From ZYF759 sp046297455 (GTDB lineage Bacteria > Pseudomonadota > Alphaproteobacteria > Rhizobiales > Rhizobiaceae), in contig JBKBIT010000020.1 in NCBI GenBank assembly GCA_046297455.1, forward strand, positions 11,471 through 75,470: DNA of 64,000 nt, read 5' to 3'. The position numbers were made by a program, and so were the translations under genes. The notes beneath the pieces are model-generated. The model was not told where the DNA came from. It saw nothing but the letters and a program-made list of their open reading frames with translations, and did no database searches. Positions 24,839 through 33,579 of the stretch are shown one piece after another (the first letter of the stretch is position 1; each line of letters starts with the position of its first letter).

Positions 24839-25831
24839 ATGACGCCGATATTGCGTGCATCTTTCCTGATGATGGGTCTTTTGCTGGCTTTTGTCGGCGC
24901 TGGTCTGTCGCCCACTTATGCCCAAGGCACCGATGCCGAGGGCACAGGCGATCATCCGTTGCTGCCACGGGCAGCAGGCAGCTACATCCACGATGCCCGC
25001 AGCCTCGAATTCGCGTCAGTCGAACTGCCCGCCGGCCCCACCAGCAGAGAGGGAACACCCAAGAAGACCGTCGAAGGCGCCCATGACCGCCTCGTCTATC
25101 GTTTCGACGACCCCGAGACGAGCCTGCTCAGGCTCTATCGCAGCTATCTGCGCAATCTTGAGGACCGCGGATATGAGATCGTGTTCACCGGGACCGGTTC
25201 TGAATTCGCTGCCCAATCCTTCGGTTTCCTGACGCAGAACCGCGTGATCTCGGACTGCGACTGTCCGTTGAATGGCGAAACGCACTACATCCTCGCCCGA
25301 TCGGAGTCCGAGAACGCAACCATCGCACTTACATTTCATGGCCGAGCGACCGTGGGCCAGGGGCGGCCGCCGGTCATGGTGGCAAATATCGTTGTCGAGG
25401 AAGACCCCGGCGATGCGGATCTGTTTTTCGTGGCGGCGCCCGAGCCCAAGGATGCCGAAACACTCGAATCGAGCCTTATTGCCGATGGTCGCGTGGTCGT
25501 CGACGCGATCCTGTTCGATTTCGGCAAGGCGGATATCCTGCCGGACTCGGCCACCGCACTAAGCATCGTCGCCGATCTTCTGGCGCAGCGTCCAGAATTG
25601 CGACTGATGGTGGTCGGGCACACCGACGCTGTCGGCGGTTTCGATTCGAACCTGAAATTGTCGCTCGACCGCGCTGTGGCCGTGGTTTCCTGGTTGCGTG
25701 ACCGCCACGGCGTTTCGGCCGAGCGGTTGCTTCCCGCCGGAGCTGGACCGATGTCGCCGGTGACGACCAACCGCACCGACGAGGGTCGCGCCCGCAACCG
25801 GCGCGTGGAACTGGTCGAGATTGCAGGCTGA
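24839..25831 (+). CDS. OmpA-family protein with DUF4892-like N-terminal region
   Basis: A 330-aa exported protein. A signal peptide (about 1-28, ending SPTYAQ) is followed by a domain whose order resembles DUF4892 proteins: DHPLLPRAAGSYI, an ELPAGP turn, RLVYRFDDPETSLLRLYRSY and RGYEIVFTG. The C-terminal third (about 210-328) is OmpA-type peptidoglycan-binding: ILFDFGKADILPDSATAL, VVGHTDAVGGFDSNLKLSLD and EGRARNRRVELVE. It should sit in the periplasm or outer membrane and tether to the wall. GGAGG lies just before the ATG. The DUF4892 link is from memory. Confidence 0.85.
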   Translation: MTPILRASFLMMGLLLAFVGAGLSPTYAQGTDAEGTGDHPLLPRAAGSYIHDARSLEFASVELPAGPTSREGTPKKTVEGAHDRLVYRFDDPETSLLRLYRSYLRNLEDRGYEIVFTGTGSEFAAQSFGFLTQNRVISDCDCPLNGETHYILARSESENATIALTFHGRATVGQGRPPVMVANIVVEEDPGDADLFFVAAPEPKDAETLESSLIADGRVVVDAILFDFGKADILPDSATALSIVADLLAQRPELRLMVVGHTDAVGGFDSNLKLSLDRAVAVVSWLRDRHGVSAERLLPAGAGPMSPVTTNRTDEGRARNRRVELVEIAG

Positions 25832-26069
25832 ACACGGCGAGTGCTGCGCCCTGCCGTCATTGTTCGAGATCCTTCAACAGGCCGCGGGACCATGGTCGGC
25901 CCTCGTCGGTCGATTGATTGGCGCGCGTTCCTGTCGCCAAGGATCACAATGTCGAGATTGGCTGGTAGCGCGTTGAATTCAGAGACATTCCGCGCAGCGA
26001 CGAGAACTTGAACAACTCGCAAGACCGGGTGATGCTATCACCAATCGGTCCTTGCCATGGGAATGTCAG

Positions 26070-26564
26070 ATGAAGAGGCTCTCTGTTGCTGGCATGTGCA
26101 CTGCAACCGTAATCTGGGCCGCCACATCCAATGTCATGGCCGATCCGGCCCTGAGCCTCGAATTCGATGGAAACACACTGAGCTTTGCACCCCAGATTGA
26201 CGGGGCGCGAACAGGCTTCACGCGCTTCATGTCGGTCGATGCCGTCAGCATGGAGGGCAGGGACGGCGTGGCTGCGCTCGTGGTGGAACTTTCGCTGCCG
26301 CCTGGCGCGCGTACCGGCGACACGCCCCATGATGCGCGGATCAGCTATCGCCCGGATGGCTGGCGCAACTATTGGGTCTCGCCGCTCGATTTTCCCCAGG
26401 GCAGTGTCATCATCGATCATCTCGACCTGTCGGGCCAAACGCCCAGCATTTCGGGGAAATTTGCCGTTGCACTTTGCTTCGCAGCAACAGTCCTGCACGT
26501 TCCCGATGCAGACAACTGCCTACCGGCCTCGGGTCAATTCAACACAGTCCTGGTGCGCGACTGA
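26070..26564 (+). CDS. Hypothetical exported protein
   Basis: A 164-aa protein with a likely signal peptide (MKRLSVAGMCTATVIWAATSNVMA, cut near residue 24). The mature part is rich in beta-prone segments (FDGNTLSFAPQIDG, AALVVELSLPPGAR) and contains two cysteines near the C-terminus (in ALCFAAT and DNCLPAS), which could form a disulfide in the periplasm. I do not recognise the family. The ribosome binding site is weak (GGGA). The 238 bases before it hold no gene I can support. Confidence 0.65.
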   Translation: MKRLSVAGMCTATVIWAATSNVMADPALSLEFDGNTLSFAPQIDGARTGFTRFMSVDAVSMEGRDGVAALVVELSLPPGARTGDTPHDARISYRPDGWRNYWVSPLDFPQGSVIIDHLDLSGQTPSISGKFAVALCFAATVLHVPDADNCLPASGQFNTVLVRD

Positions 26565-26717
26565 ATGATGTATCGGATGCGCCCGACGGGTGTTCCTGCG
26601 ATGGGGGTGATCCGGTGACGTCAGAACATGGTCGTCACCGACCGCTTCGAGAGCGTTTCTTGCCGTTTTCTGCGCCGCACCATAGGCTCGCGCGGCGGCC
26701 CAACGAAGGGAGACACC

Positions 26718-27104
26718 GTGTCCAGAGAAGTCGTTGCCCAATTCTGGGAGGCCATGGCGTCGAACGATTTCGGCTTTGCCGCCAGGTGGCTTCATCCCGA
26801 TTTCGAGCATTTTATGCCGCAGACACGCGAATACCTGAAAGGCCGAGAGAAATTCGCGGTTCTGAACCACGCCTATCCGGCGAAGGGCAGGTGGCTTTTC
26901 GACGTCCAGTCCATCGTCTCGGACGGACCGTCGGCCGTCTCTGATGTCGTGGTAACGGATGGAACGACAACCGCCAGGGCGATCACCTTCCACACGATCA
27001 AGGACGGCCTGATCCTTCGCCAGAAGGAATACTGGCCTGAAGACTATCCTGCGCCCGACTGGCGTAAACCCTGGGTGAAGCTTGTCGACCGCGATCCGTT
27101 CTAG
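26718..27104 (+). CDS. NTF2-like / SnoaL-like domain protein
   Basis: A 128-aa single-domain protein of the NTF2-like cone fold. The pattern is an N-terminal helix (EVVAQFWEAMASNDFGFAAR), the strand LHPDFEHFMPQT, then RAITFHTIKDGLILRQKEYW. Such folds serve as ligand-binding or isomerase/dehydratase proteins. A GTG start at 26718 with GGGAGA upstream fits the fold; the upstream ATG frame adds 30 unrelated residues. Substrate unknown; probably monocistronic. Confidence 0.8.
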   Translation: MSREVVAQFWEAMASNDFGFAARWLHPDFEHFMPQTREYLKGREKFAVLNHAYPAKGRWLFDVQSIVSDGPSAVSDVVVTDGTTTARAITFHTIKDGLILRQKEYWPEDYPAPDWRKPWVKLVDRDPF

Positions 27105-27179
27105 AAGTGGGCGGCAGGCTTGCAAGGCCGCCGGCGGCTGCCAGCACGTGAGATCAGTCGAAGACCTTATGGTTGCCGA

Positions 27180-27491
27180 TCAGAACCGGTCGCCGCGCAC
27201 CACCTCGACCTCGCTCCGCGTCAGCATCAGCCCATGGCTGTCGAGCACGGGCTTCAGCGCCTCGATCAGCGCATCGGCCCTGCGCGGGCCGGTGACGGTG
27301 ACGAACACGACCTTGGTCTGGGCGCCGGTCAACTGGTCCTCGCTCCAGCGTCCGCCGCGCCCTGAGCCGCCAATCGTGCGCATCAGCGTGTAGCCGGTCA
27401 CGCCCACGCTTTCGGCGGCTTCAGTGATGCGGCGCACCAGCGGTGCGTCGACAAGGATCTCGATCCTGATCTTGGTGGTCGTGGTGGTCAT
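27180..27491 (-). CDS. sbtB: PII-like regulatory protein, SbtB type
   Basis: A 103-aa PII-like protein encoded directly after an SbtA-type transporter and coupled to it by ATGA. The PII fold is suggested by the strand IRIEILVDAPLVRRITEAA, the T-loop segment IGGSGRGG and the closing strand TRSEVEVVRG. Cyanobacterial SbtB binds AMP, ADP, ATP and cAMP and gates SbtA; a similar role here is inferred. The C-terminal CGPxGC redox loop found in many SbtB proteins is absent. The in-frame ATG at 27506 is less likely than 27491. Confidence 0.8.
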   Translation of the reverse strand: MTTTTTKIRIEILVDAPLVRRITEAAESVGVTGYTLMRTIGGSGRGGRWSEDQLTGAQTKVVFVTVTGPRRADALIEALKPVLDSHGLMLTRSEVEVVRGDRF

Positions 27492-28441
27492 GGCGAGATG
27501 ATCCATTGCGCCAGGAAGGTGAATAGCGGGATGCCGACAACGATGTTGAACGGGAATGTGACGCCGAGCGACATCGACAGATAGAGGCCGGCATCCGCCT
27601 CCGGCAGGGCGAGACGCATGGCGGCCGGCACGGCGATGTAGGACGCGCTTGCAGCCAGTATGCCGAGCCCGGCCGTTGTGCCGGCATCAAGTCCGATCAT
27701 CGCCCCGACCAGCACACCCACCGTGCCGTTGATGACGGGAAAGGTGACGCCAAGGAGGCCGAGCCGGAAGGTCAGGGAGCGCGATTCCATCAACCGTCGG
27801 GCGGCAACCAGCCCCATGTCGAGCAGGAACAGGCACAGCACGCCGCGAAAGGCCGTCTCGAAAACCGGCGCGATGGGCTCGAACCCGTCGCTGCCGGCCA
27901 CCAGGCCGATGACGAAGCTGCCCAGGAGAAGCACGACCGACCCGTTGAGCAGCGTCTCGCGCAAGAGTTCGCCCTTGGGACGCGCGTCGCCGGTTGTGCC
28001 GCCCCGCGCCAGAAGCAGGCCGACGACAATGGCCGGCGTTTCCATGATGGCGAGCACGGCAACCAGATAACCGGCCGGCGGCAGGGCGGCGTTGTTGAGC
28101 ACCTCCAGGCCGGTGACGAATGTGACGACGCTGACCGAGCCATAATGGGCGGCTACGGCGGCCGCATTGACCGTGTTGAGCCGGCCGAACTTCTTCAGGG
28201 CCAGAAAGACCGGTAGCGGGATCAGCACCGAGAGAACCAGGCCGGCCGCCGCCGCTGCCAGCATCTCGGTGGAGAAACCGGCTTCCGAGACCTGGACGCC
28301 GCCCTTCAGACCGATGGCGGCCATGAGATAGAGCGCCAGCCCCTTTCCGACCGCTTCCGGGATCGACAGGTCAGACCGCGCGAAGGCGGCAGCTGCGCCG
28401 AGCACGAAAAACAGGATGACGGGAGAAAGTAGCGTTTCCAT
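27488..28441 (-). CDS. sbtA: Sodium-dependent bicarbonate transport family permease, SbtA type
   Basis: A 317-aa polytopic membrane protein with about ten helices in two inverted halves, the length of SbtA. The first half carries LYLMAAIGLKGGVQ and AAVAAHYGSVSVVTFVTGLE; the second half carries LDMGLVAARRL, GTTAGLGILAASASYIAVPA and LGVTFPFNIVVGIPLF. SbtA imports bicarbonate with sodium in cyanobacteria. In a heterotrophic alphaproteobacterium it may feed carboxylases or balance pH. The PII-like gene follows by ATGA overlap. Substrate is inferred from the family only. Confidence 0.87.
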   Translation of the reverse strand: METLLSPVILFFVLGAAAAFARSDLSIPEAVGKGLALYLMAAIGLKGGVQVSEAGFSTEMLAAAAAGLVLSVLIPLPVFLALKKFGRLNTVNAAAVAAHYGSVSVVTFVTGLEVLNNAALPPAGYLVAVLAIMETPAIVVGLLLARGGTTGDARPKGELLRETLLNGSVVLLLGSFVIGLVAGSDGFEPIAPVFETAFRGVLCLFLLDMGLVAARRLMESRSLTFRLGLLGVTFPVINGTVGVLVGAMIGLDAGTTAGLGILAASASYIAVPAAMRLALPEADAGLYLSMSLGVTFPFNIVVGIPLFTFLAQWIISP

Positions 28442-28543
28442 GGAAGGCCCGGCTCGCGCCGACCGAAGCGCGGTCGGCGGTGCTCTTCAGATAGCCGGTC
28501 GGGCAGGCGCGTGCAATCGGCCGCGCGCTGTCAGTGCGCGTTA

Positions 28544-28876
28544 TCAGTGCCTTGCGTGGGGCAGGGGCGTATAGCCGCCATCATCGGTGCGCTCGAAAAA
28601 CTCGCCCAGTTGCGGATGCCGCAGCGGCTGGCCCGAACTGTCCTCGAGCAGGTTCTGCTCCGAGACATAGGCGACGTACTCGGTCTCCTCGTTCTCGGCC
28701 AGAAGATGATAGAAGGGCTGGTCCTTGCGCGGACGCACCTCGGCGGGAATGGCTTCGTACCATTCGTCCGTGTTGTTGAAGACGGGATCGACGTCGAAGA
28801 TCACGCCGCGGAAGGGAAACAGCCGATGGCGAACGACCTGGCCGATCCTGAACTTCGCTTCTCTGATTTCCGGCAT
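28544..28876 (-). CDS. hspQ: Heat shock protein HspQ (YccV-like)
   Basis: A 110-aa HspQ, a hemimethylated-DNA-binding-fold protein that modulates Lon protease. The family pattern is unmistakable: KFRIGQVVRHRLFPFRGVIF, then DVDPVFNNTDEWY and RPRKDQPFYHLLAENEE, then AYVSEQNLL. The C-terminal part extends to LPHARH. No Lon gene is in the window. It diverges from the AEC transporter gene. Confidence 0.93.
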   Translation of the reverse strand: MPEIREAKFRIGQVVRHRLFPFRGVIFDVDPVFNNTDEWYEAIPAEVRPRKDQPFYHLLAENEETEYVAYVSEQNLLEDSSGQPLRHPQLGEFFERTDDGGYTPLPHARH

Positions 28877-29008
28877 GGCCTGCTTGCTTGATGCTTCGTC
28901 TTGGTGCCTATTTGGACCAGCGAAGCCCGCAATTCAATCCCGGCGGCTCTTGACCGGTTAACGGCGCTGCCATAGCGCGCTCCGCATGCCTTGCCAGTCG
29001 GGAACCCA

Positions 29009-29971
29009 ATGACGGATATAGTCGGCCTCGTCCTGCCCTTTTTCGGGATGATCTTCCTGGGTGCGGCGGTGGCCCGCATCACGCGCCAGCCGATCGAGGC
29101 GCTGGGCTGGATGAACACCTTCGTCATCTATGTCGCGCTGCCCGCGCTGTTCTTCCAGCTGATCGCCCGCACGCCCGTCGAGGAACTGACGGAGTGGAGC
29201 TACATCTTCGGCGTGGTTCTGTCGGCCTATATCGTTTTTGCGCTGATGTTCGTCTTCTCGATCGTCTTTTCGGGCGGGTTGATCAGCGAAAGCACCATCA
29301 AGGGGCTGGCGGCGGCCTATGGCAATATCGGCTATATGGGGCCGGGCTTGGCCTTGCTGACCTTCGGCGAGGCGGCGGCGGTGCCGGTCGCGCTGATCTT
29401 CTGCTTCGAGAACATCATGCATTTTGCGGTCGCGCCGACGATGATGGCGCTGTCGGGCGAGGAGAAGGCATCGCGCTGGAAGGTGGCGCTGAAAGTGATG
29501 CGCCAGATCGCTTTCCACCCCTTCATCATCGCCACGGCGGCCGGCGTGCTGGCGGCCTGGCTGCAGTTCCAGCCGCCCATGGCGATCGACCGCCTGCTGC
29601 AATATCTGGCCCAGGCGGCAGCACCTTGCGCGCTGTTTGCCATGGGCGTGACGCTGGCGCTGAGGCCCCTCAAGCGGGTGCCCAAGGAACTGGGTCTGAT
29701 CGCCGCTCTGAAGCTCGTGATCCACCCGCTGATCGTCTATGTCGTGCTGAGCGCCATCGGCGACTTCCCCGACATTTGGGTCTACACGGCGGTGTTGATG
29801 GCCGCGCTGCCGACGGCAACCAACGTCTTCGTCATAGGCCAGCAATACGGCGTGTGGGTCGAGCGCGCTTCGGCCTCGATCCTGCTGACGACGGTGATCT
29901 CCGTCGTCACGCTGACCGCGCTGCTTTATGCGATCACGTCGGGGATGCTACCGCCCAACCTCTTCCGCTGA
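29009..29971 (+). CDS. AEC family transporter (auxin efflux carrier type)
   Basis: A 320-aa membrane protein of the bile/arsenite/riboflavin transporter superfamily, AEC branch, with about ten helices. The first helix GLVLPFFGMIFLGAAVARI and AAYGNIGYMGPGLAL (the helix-breaking motif of the first half) are typical, with matching ALPTATNVFVIGQQYG in the second half. Bacterial AEC proteins carry organic acids; the substrate here is unknown. ATG 29009 follows GGGA. The 3' end overlaps the convergent hydroxylase gene by 24 bases. Confidence 0.9.
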   Translation: MTDIVGLVLPFFGMIFLGAAVARITRQPIEALGWMNTFVIYVALPALFFQLIARTPVEELTEWSYIFGVVLSAYIVFALMFVFSIVFSGGLISESTIKGLAAAYGNIGYMGPGLALLTFGEAAAVPVALIFCFENIMHFAVAPTMMALSGEEKASRWKVALKVMRQIAFHPFIIATAAGVLAAWLQFQPPMAIDRLLQYLAQAAAPCALFAMGVTLALRPLKRVPKELGLIAALKLVIHPLIVYVVLSAIGDFPDIWVYTAVLMAALPTATNVFVIGQQYGVWVERASASILLTTVISVVTLTALLYAITSGMLPPNLFR

Positions 29972-31162
29972 GCGGGAGAAGAGGCCGCGCAGGCCGCTGC
30001 CCGGACGCATGCCCTCGCGCATGGCGAAGGCGCGCAGCGGTGCGATTGCATCGACAATGCCGAGGCCCGCGCTGCGGGCGAGCTGCCAGGGCAGGAAATC
30101 CGACAGGAGCGAGCGGTTGAGCATCGCCACCGCTCCGGTTCGCGCCACGACATCCGGCCGGCGCCTGATGTCGTAGGCGCTCATGGCCGCCGGCGCGCCG
30201 GGATCTGCCGGATGCCTGCCGACGATTTCGACGACGGCCTCGACGTCGCGGATGCCGAGATTGAGCCCCTGTGCCCCGATCGGGGCGAAGACATGGGCCG
30301 CCTCGCCGACCAGCATGATGCGGCGCGCGGCGTAGCGGTGCGGCAGGATGGAGGCCAGCGGATAGATCTGCCGGCCGGCCTCGACCGTGACGCGGCCAAG
30401 CATGGAGGCCATGCGCTGCTCGATGCGCGCCGAGAGGGCGTCGTCGTCAAGCGCGATCAGCTCTTCGGCCGTTTCCGGCCGCACGACCCAGACCAGGCTC
30501 GAGCGGCGCCCGGGCAGGGGAACCTGCGTGAACGGTCCGGTCTCGGTGTGGAACTCGGTCGAGATGTCGTGGTGATCGCGGGCATGGGCGAAATTGAGCA
30601 CCAGGGCCGATTGTGGCAGGTCGCGCCGCCATGTGCCGATGCCGGCGGCCTCGCGGGCGGGCGAATTGCGCCCGTCGGCGGCAACTGCAAGGCTCGCATC
30701 GAGGCTTGTGCCATTGTCGAGCAGGGCGGTCACGCGATCTGCGGAAGGCGCCCAGCCGGCGATCAACGATTCATGGCGCACGATGAGCGGATCGCGGGCG
30801 ACCGCCGCCTCGAGCACCGCATTCATGTGGGCATTGGGAATGTTGAGCCCGAAGCGGTCTTCGCCGATCTCCGAGGCACGGAAGGAAACGGTGGGTGCCC
30901 GTACCAGCCGCGCGGTGGCGTCGATCATGCGCATGGTGCGCAGTGGCGCGGCAGCTGCCGCGAGTTCGTCGGCGACCCCAAGCTTTTCGAGAAAGGCAAG
31001 CGAAGGACCCATCAGCGCCGTGGTCCGGCGGTCCTCGTCCGTGCGTACCTTCGGCCCGGCTAGCGCCACGTTATGGCCGTGGTGGGCCAGGGCGAGGGCG
31101 GCGATCAGGCCGGCGGGGCCGGTGCCAGCCACGAGGATCGGCATTGCATCAGTGTCTGCCAT
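29948..31162 (-). CDS. UbiH/UbiF/COQ6-type FAD-dependent hydroxylase
   Basis: A 404-aa flavoprotein monooxygenase. The N-terminal dinucleotide fold VAGTGPAGLIAALALAHHG, the middle AADGRNSPARE (DG motif) and the second flavin motif GEAAHVFAPIGAQGLNLGIRD are in the expected order. The size and motifs match ring hydroxylases of ubiquinone synthesis, which act at the membrane. Which ring position it modifies cannot be told. The start is MADTDAMP at 31162. No other ubi gene is in the window, but the quinone it serves would be the substrate of the complex I encoded downstream. Confidence 0.85.
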   Translation of the reverse strand: MADTDAMPILVAGTGPAGLIAALALAHHGHNVALAGPKVRTDEDRRTTALMGPSLAFLEKLGVADELAAAAAPLRTMRMIDATARLVRAPTVSFRASEIGEDRFGLNIPNAHMNAVLEAAVARDPLIVRHESLIAGWAPSADRVTALLDNGTSLDASLAVAADGRNSPAREAAGIGTWRRDLPQSALVLNFAHARDHHDISTEFHTETGPFTQVPLPGRRSSLVWVVRPETAEELIALDDDALSARIEQRMASMLGRVTVEAGRQIYPLASILPHRYAARRIMLVGEAAHVFAPIGAQGLNLGIRDVEAVVEIVGRHPADPGAPAAMSAYDIRRRPDVVARTGAVAMLNRSLLSDFLPWQLARSAGLGIVDAIAPLRAFAMREGMRPGSGLRGLFSRSAEEVGR

Positions 31163-31258
31163 GGTCGCTCTTCCGCTTTCAATGCGATTGCGTGTCCACA
31201 TTCACCTAGGCCTGCGAAAGCGATTGATCAACGTGTCGAATTGGCCCATTCGGAGGTG

Positions 31259-32155
31259 ATGAACAGGGAGGATCACCGCTTCGACCATCTGGACCGCGCC
31301 GGCCTGGCCATGGCGCGGCTGGCGCTCGGCCATCGGCAAGTGGTCTTTGCCGCCATTTCGCTGGCGGTGCTGTTGTCCTGGGTCACGCTTGCGGTGATGG
31401 CCGCAGCCACCGCCCAGCGCGGCCTGGCTGCCGAGATCGGCCCGGGCGGCGGATTGCTGCAAAACCTGCCGGATCTGCCGCTGCCATCCATGCTCGAGGC
31501 TTTCGTGGCGCTTTGCCTGACGCCGGCTCCGCCGGGTGCACTTTCGCTGCCGGTCTTCGCCGCGCTGTGGGGCATGTGGATGCTGATGGCGCTGGCGATG
31601 ATGCTGCCGGCCGCTGCGCCGCTACTGCGCACCTATTGCGAGATCGCCGACACCGCACGCGCCGCCGGACGCCATGTGGTGCATCCGCTGGTTCTTGCTG
31701 CCGGCCATGTCTTCGTCTGGGCGGTTGCCTCGGCTGGATTTGCGGCGGCCGCGCTCGCACTGCAGGCGGTCTCCGCTTCATCCTCCGCGCTGGCGCCGGT
31801 CACCGGCCTGGCGGGCGCCGCCGCACTTGCGATTGCCGGGCTCTACCAGTTCTCCGGCCTCAAGGAGGCGTGTCTGGAAAAGTGCCGCAACCCGTTCTCG
31901 ATCCTGTTTTCGAACTGGAGCGACCGCAGCTGGCCCATCTTCCGGCTGGGCATGCGCCATGGCCTGTGGTGCCTCGGCTGTTGCTGGGCGCTGATGCTGG
32001 TCATGTTCGCCGTCGGTGTGATGAACGTGTTCTGGATGGCTTTGCTCGCCTTGGTTGCTTTGGCCGAGCGACAATTGCCCGGAAAGGCTGTTGCGAATGT
32101 GGGCGGGGCGATACTGCTTGTGTGGGCGGGTGTGCTTCTATTAGTTTCGAGCTGA
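31259..32155 (+). CDS. DUF2182 integral membrane protein
   Basis: A 298-aa membrane protein with about seven helices, predicted as metal-binding in its family (COG5486). The family core is PVFAALWGMWMLMALAMMLP in the first half, LYQFSGLKEACLEKCRNPF in the middle, and the His/Cys-rich segment FRLGMRHGLWCLGCCWALML near the C-terminus. Cys and Met residues in these helices would suit copper or another thiophilic metal. The start at 31259 has GGAGG very close upstream, so a TTG at 31241 is possible. It lies 21 bases before the DUF1326 gene, a recurrent partner. Confidence 0.85.
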   Translation: MNREDHRFDHLDRAGLAMARLALGHRQVVFAAISLAVLLSWVTLAVMAAATAQRGLAAEIGPGGGLLQNLPDLPLPSMLEAFVALCLTPAPPGALSLPVFAALWGMWMLMALAMMLPAAAPLLRTYCEIADTARAAGRHVVHPLVLAAGHVFVWAVASAGFAAAALALQAVSASSSALAPVTGLAGAAALAIAGLYQFSGLKEACLEKCRNPFSILFSNWSDRSWPIFRLGMRHGLWCLGCCWALMLVMFAVGVMNVFWMALLALVALAERQLPGKAVANVGGAILLVWAGVLLLVSS

Positions 32156-32176
32156 TCCGGCGGGGAGAGAACGAGT

Positions 32177-32791
32177 ATGCGTGAGACCGAGTGGGCATTG
32201 AAAGGGGAGCTGGTGCTGTCGTGCAACTGCACCGTTTTCTGCCCCTGCGTGCTGTCGCTTGGCCAGCATCCGCCGACCGAAGGGTACTGCCAGACATGGG
32301 CCGGTTTTCGCATCGATGCCGGTCATTACGGCGATGTCGATCTGTCGGGAATCAATCTCGGCCTGGTGATGGAGATCCCGGGCTACATGAGCAGGGGCAA
32401 CTGGACGGCCGGGCTGTTTCTCGACAAGCGCGCCTCGATCTATGCCGAAAAGGCGATCGGCAAGATCTTCTCTGGCAAGGCCGGCGGCTCGACCGGCCTG
32501 TTGTCGATCTTGGTCGGCAACTTTCTCGGCATCGAGCGCCAGCCCATCACCTACGAAGTCGAGGACAAGACCCGCATCTTCCAGATCCCGAAGATCATCG
32601 ATGGCGCGGTCACCCCGATCCGCGGCAAGGACCGCGATGGCGACACGGTGATCAGCAATTCCGAATACTGGATCGCGCCCGAAATCATCGTCGCCAAATC
32701 CGACAGGAGCCGCATGCGAGCCTTTGGCCGTAACTGGAATTTTGAAGGCCGCTCTGCCGAAATCTGCAAGCTCGACTGGCGCGGCCCGTGA
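32177..32791 (+). CDS. DUF1326 protein with N-terminal cysteine cluster
   Basis: A 204-aa soluble protein of unknown function. A striking cluster, SCNCTVFCPC (Cys16, 18, 22, 24), sits at the N-terminus with no signal peptide, then GLVMEIPGYMSRGNWTAGLF, the EKAIGKIFSGKAGG stretch and a middle domain. A cysteine cluster of this kind could bind a metal or a thiol-linked group. It begins 21 bases after DUF2182 and its end overlaps the pcs start by GTGA, so all three are likely co-transcribed and perhaps functionally tied to the membrane. Confidence 0.85.
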   Translation: MRETEWALKGELVLSCNCTVFCPCVLSLGQHPPTEGYCQTWAGFRIDAGHYGDVDLSGINLGLVMEIPGYMSRGNWTAGLFLDKRASIYAEKAIGKIFSGKAGGSTGLLSILVGNFLGIERQPITYEVEDKTRIFQIPKIIDGAVTPIRGKDRDGDTVISNSEYWIAPEIIVAKSDRSRMRAFGRNWNFEGRSAEICKLDWRGP

Positions 32792-33579
32792 GCAAAGATC
32801 CTCTTAGCAAGAATCTCCTCGGCACTTGGCTTGTCGAGCGCATGCCGCGCCCGGCCAAGAAGATCACCTGGCCGCAGACCAGGGCCTTCTCCGTGCATCT
32901 TTTGACGGCGTCGGGCTCGTTTCTGGCGTTTCTGTCGCTTGTGGCTGCGGCCGAACAGCAATGGACGGCCATGTTCCTGTGGCTGGGTCTGGCGCTGTTT
33001 GTCGACGGCATCGATGGACCGATCGCCCGCAAGCTTCAGGTCAAGGAAGTCCTGCCGACATGGTCCGGCGAGCTTCTGGACAACATCATCGACTATGTGA
33101 CCTACGTCCTGATTCCCGCTTTCGCGCTGTATCAGGCCGGTTTCATGGGGCCGGTGCTGTCCTTCCTGTCGGCGGCCATCATCGTCATTTCCAGCGCCAT
33201 CTACTATGCCGACACGGGCATGAAGACGAAGGAGAACTTCTTCAAGGGCTTCCCTGTGGTCTGGAACATGGTGGTGTTTACCCTGTTCGTCACCTCGGCC
33301 GGTGAATGGGTCGCCTTCGCCACCGTCCTCGTCTGCGCCGTCCTGACCTTCATGCCGATCAGTTTCCTGCATCCGGTGCGTGTCAGGCGATTGCGGCCGC
33401 TCAACCTGACCATCTTCCTTGGCTGGTGCGTGTTCGGCATTCTCGCTCTCGTGCAGGACATGCAGCCTGGGCCCGTGGTGCAGTTGGGCATTACGGTGAC
33501 GGGCATTTATCTCTTTTGTATTGGCGGCATCATGCAGATGTGGCCCGAACTGGGACGACGGGAGGCAAGCAATGGCTAG
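32788..33579 (+). CDS. pcs: Phosphatidylcholine synthase
   Basis: A 263-aa membrane enzyme that joins CDP-diacylglycerol directly to choline, a pathway typical of rhizobia and relatives. The CDP-alcohol motif is exact: D76-G-x2-A-R, 12 residues, G94-x3-D98-x3-D102; the 12-residue spacing is the Pcs variant. About eight hydrophobic segments follow, with FPVVWNMVVFTLFV and SFLHPVRVRRLRPLNL typical of Pcs. The GTG start overlaps the DUF1326 stop, and the end overlaps the next gene by eight bases. Confidence 0.93.
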   Translation: MSKDPLSKNLLGTWLVERMPRPAKKITWPQTRAFSVHLLTASGSFLAFLSLVAAAEQQWTAMFLWLGLALFVDGIDGPIARKLQVKEVLPTWSGELLDNIIDYVTYVLIPAFALYQAGFMGPVLSFLSAAIIVISSAIYYADTGMKTKENFFKGFPVVWNMVVFTLFVTSAGEWVAFATVLVCAVLTFMPISFLHPVRVRRLRPLNLTIFLGWCVFGILALVQDMQPGPVVQLGITVTGIYLFCIGGIMQMWPELGRREASNG

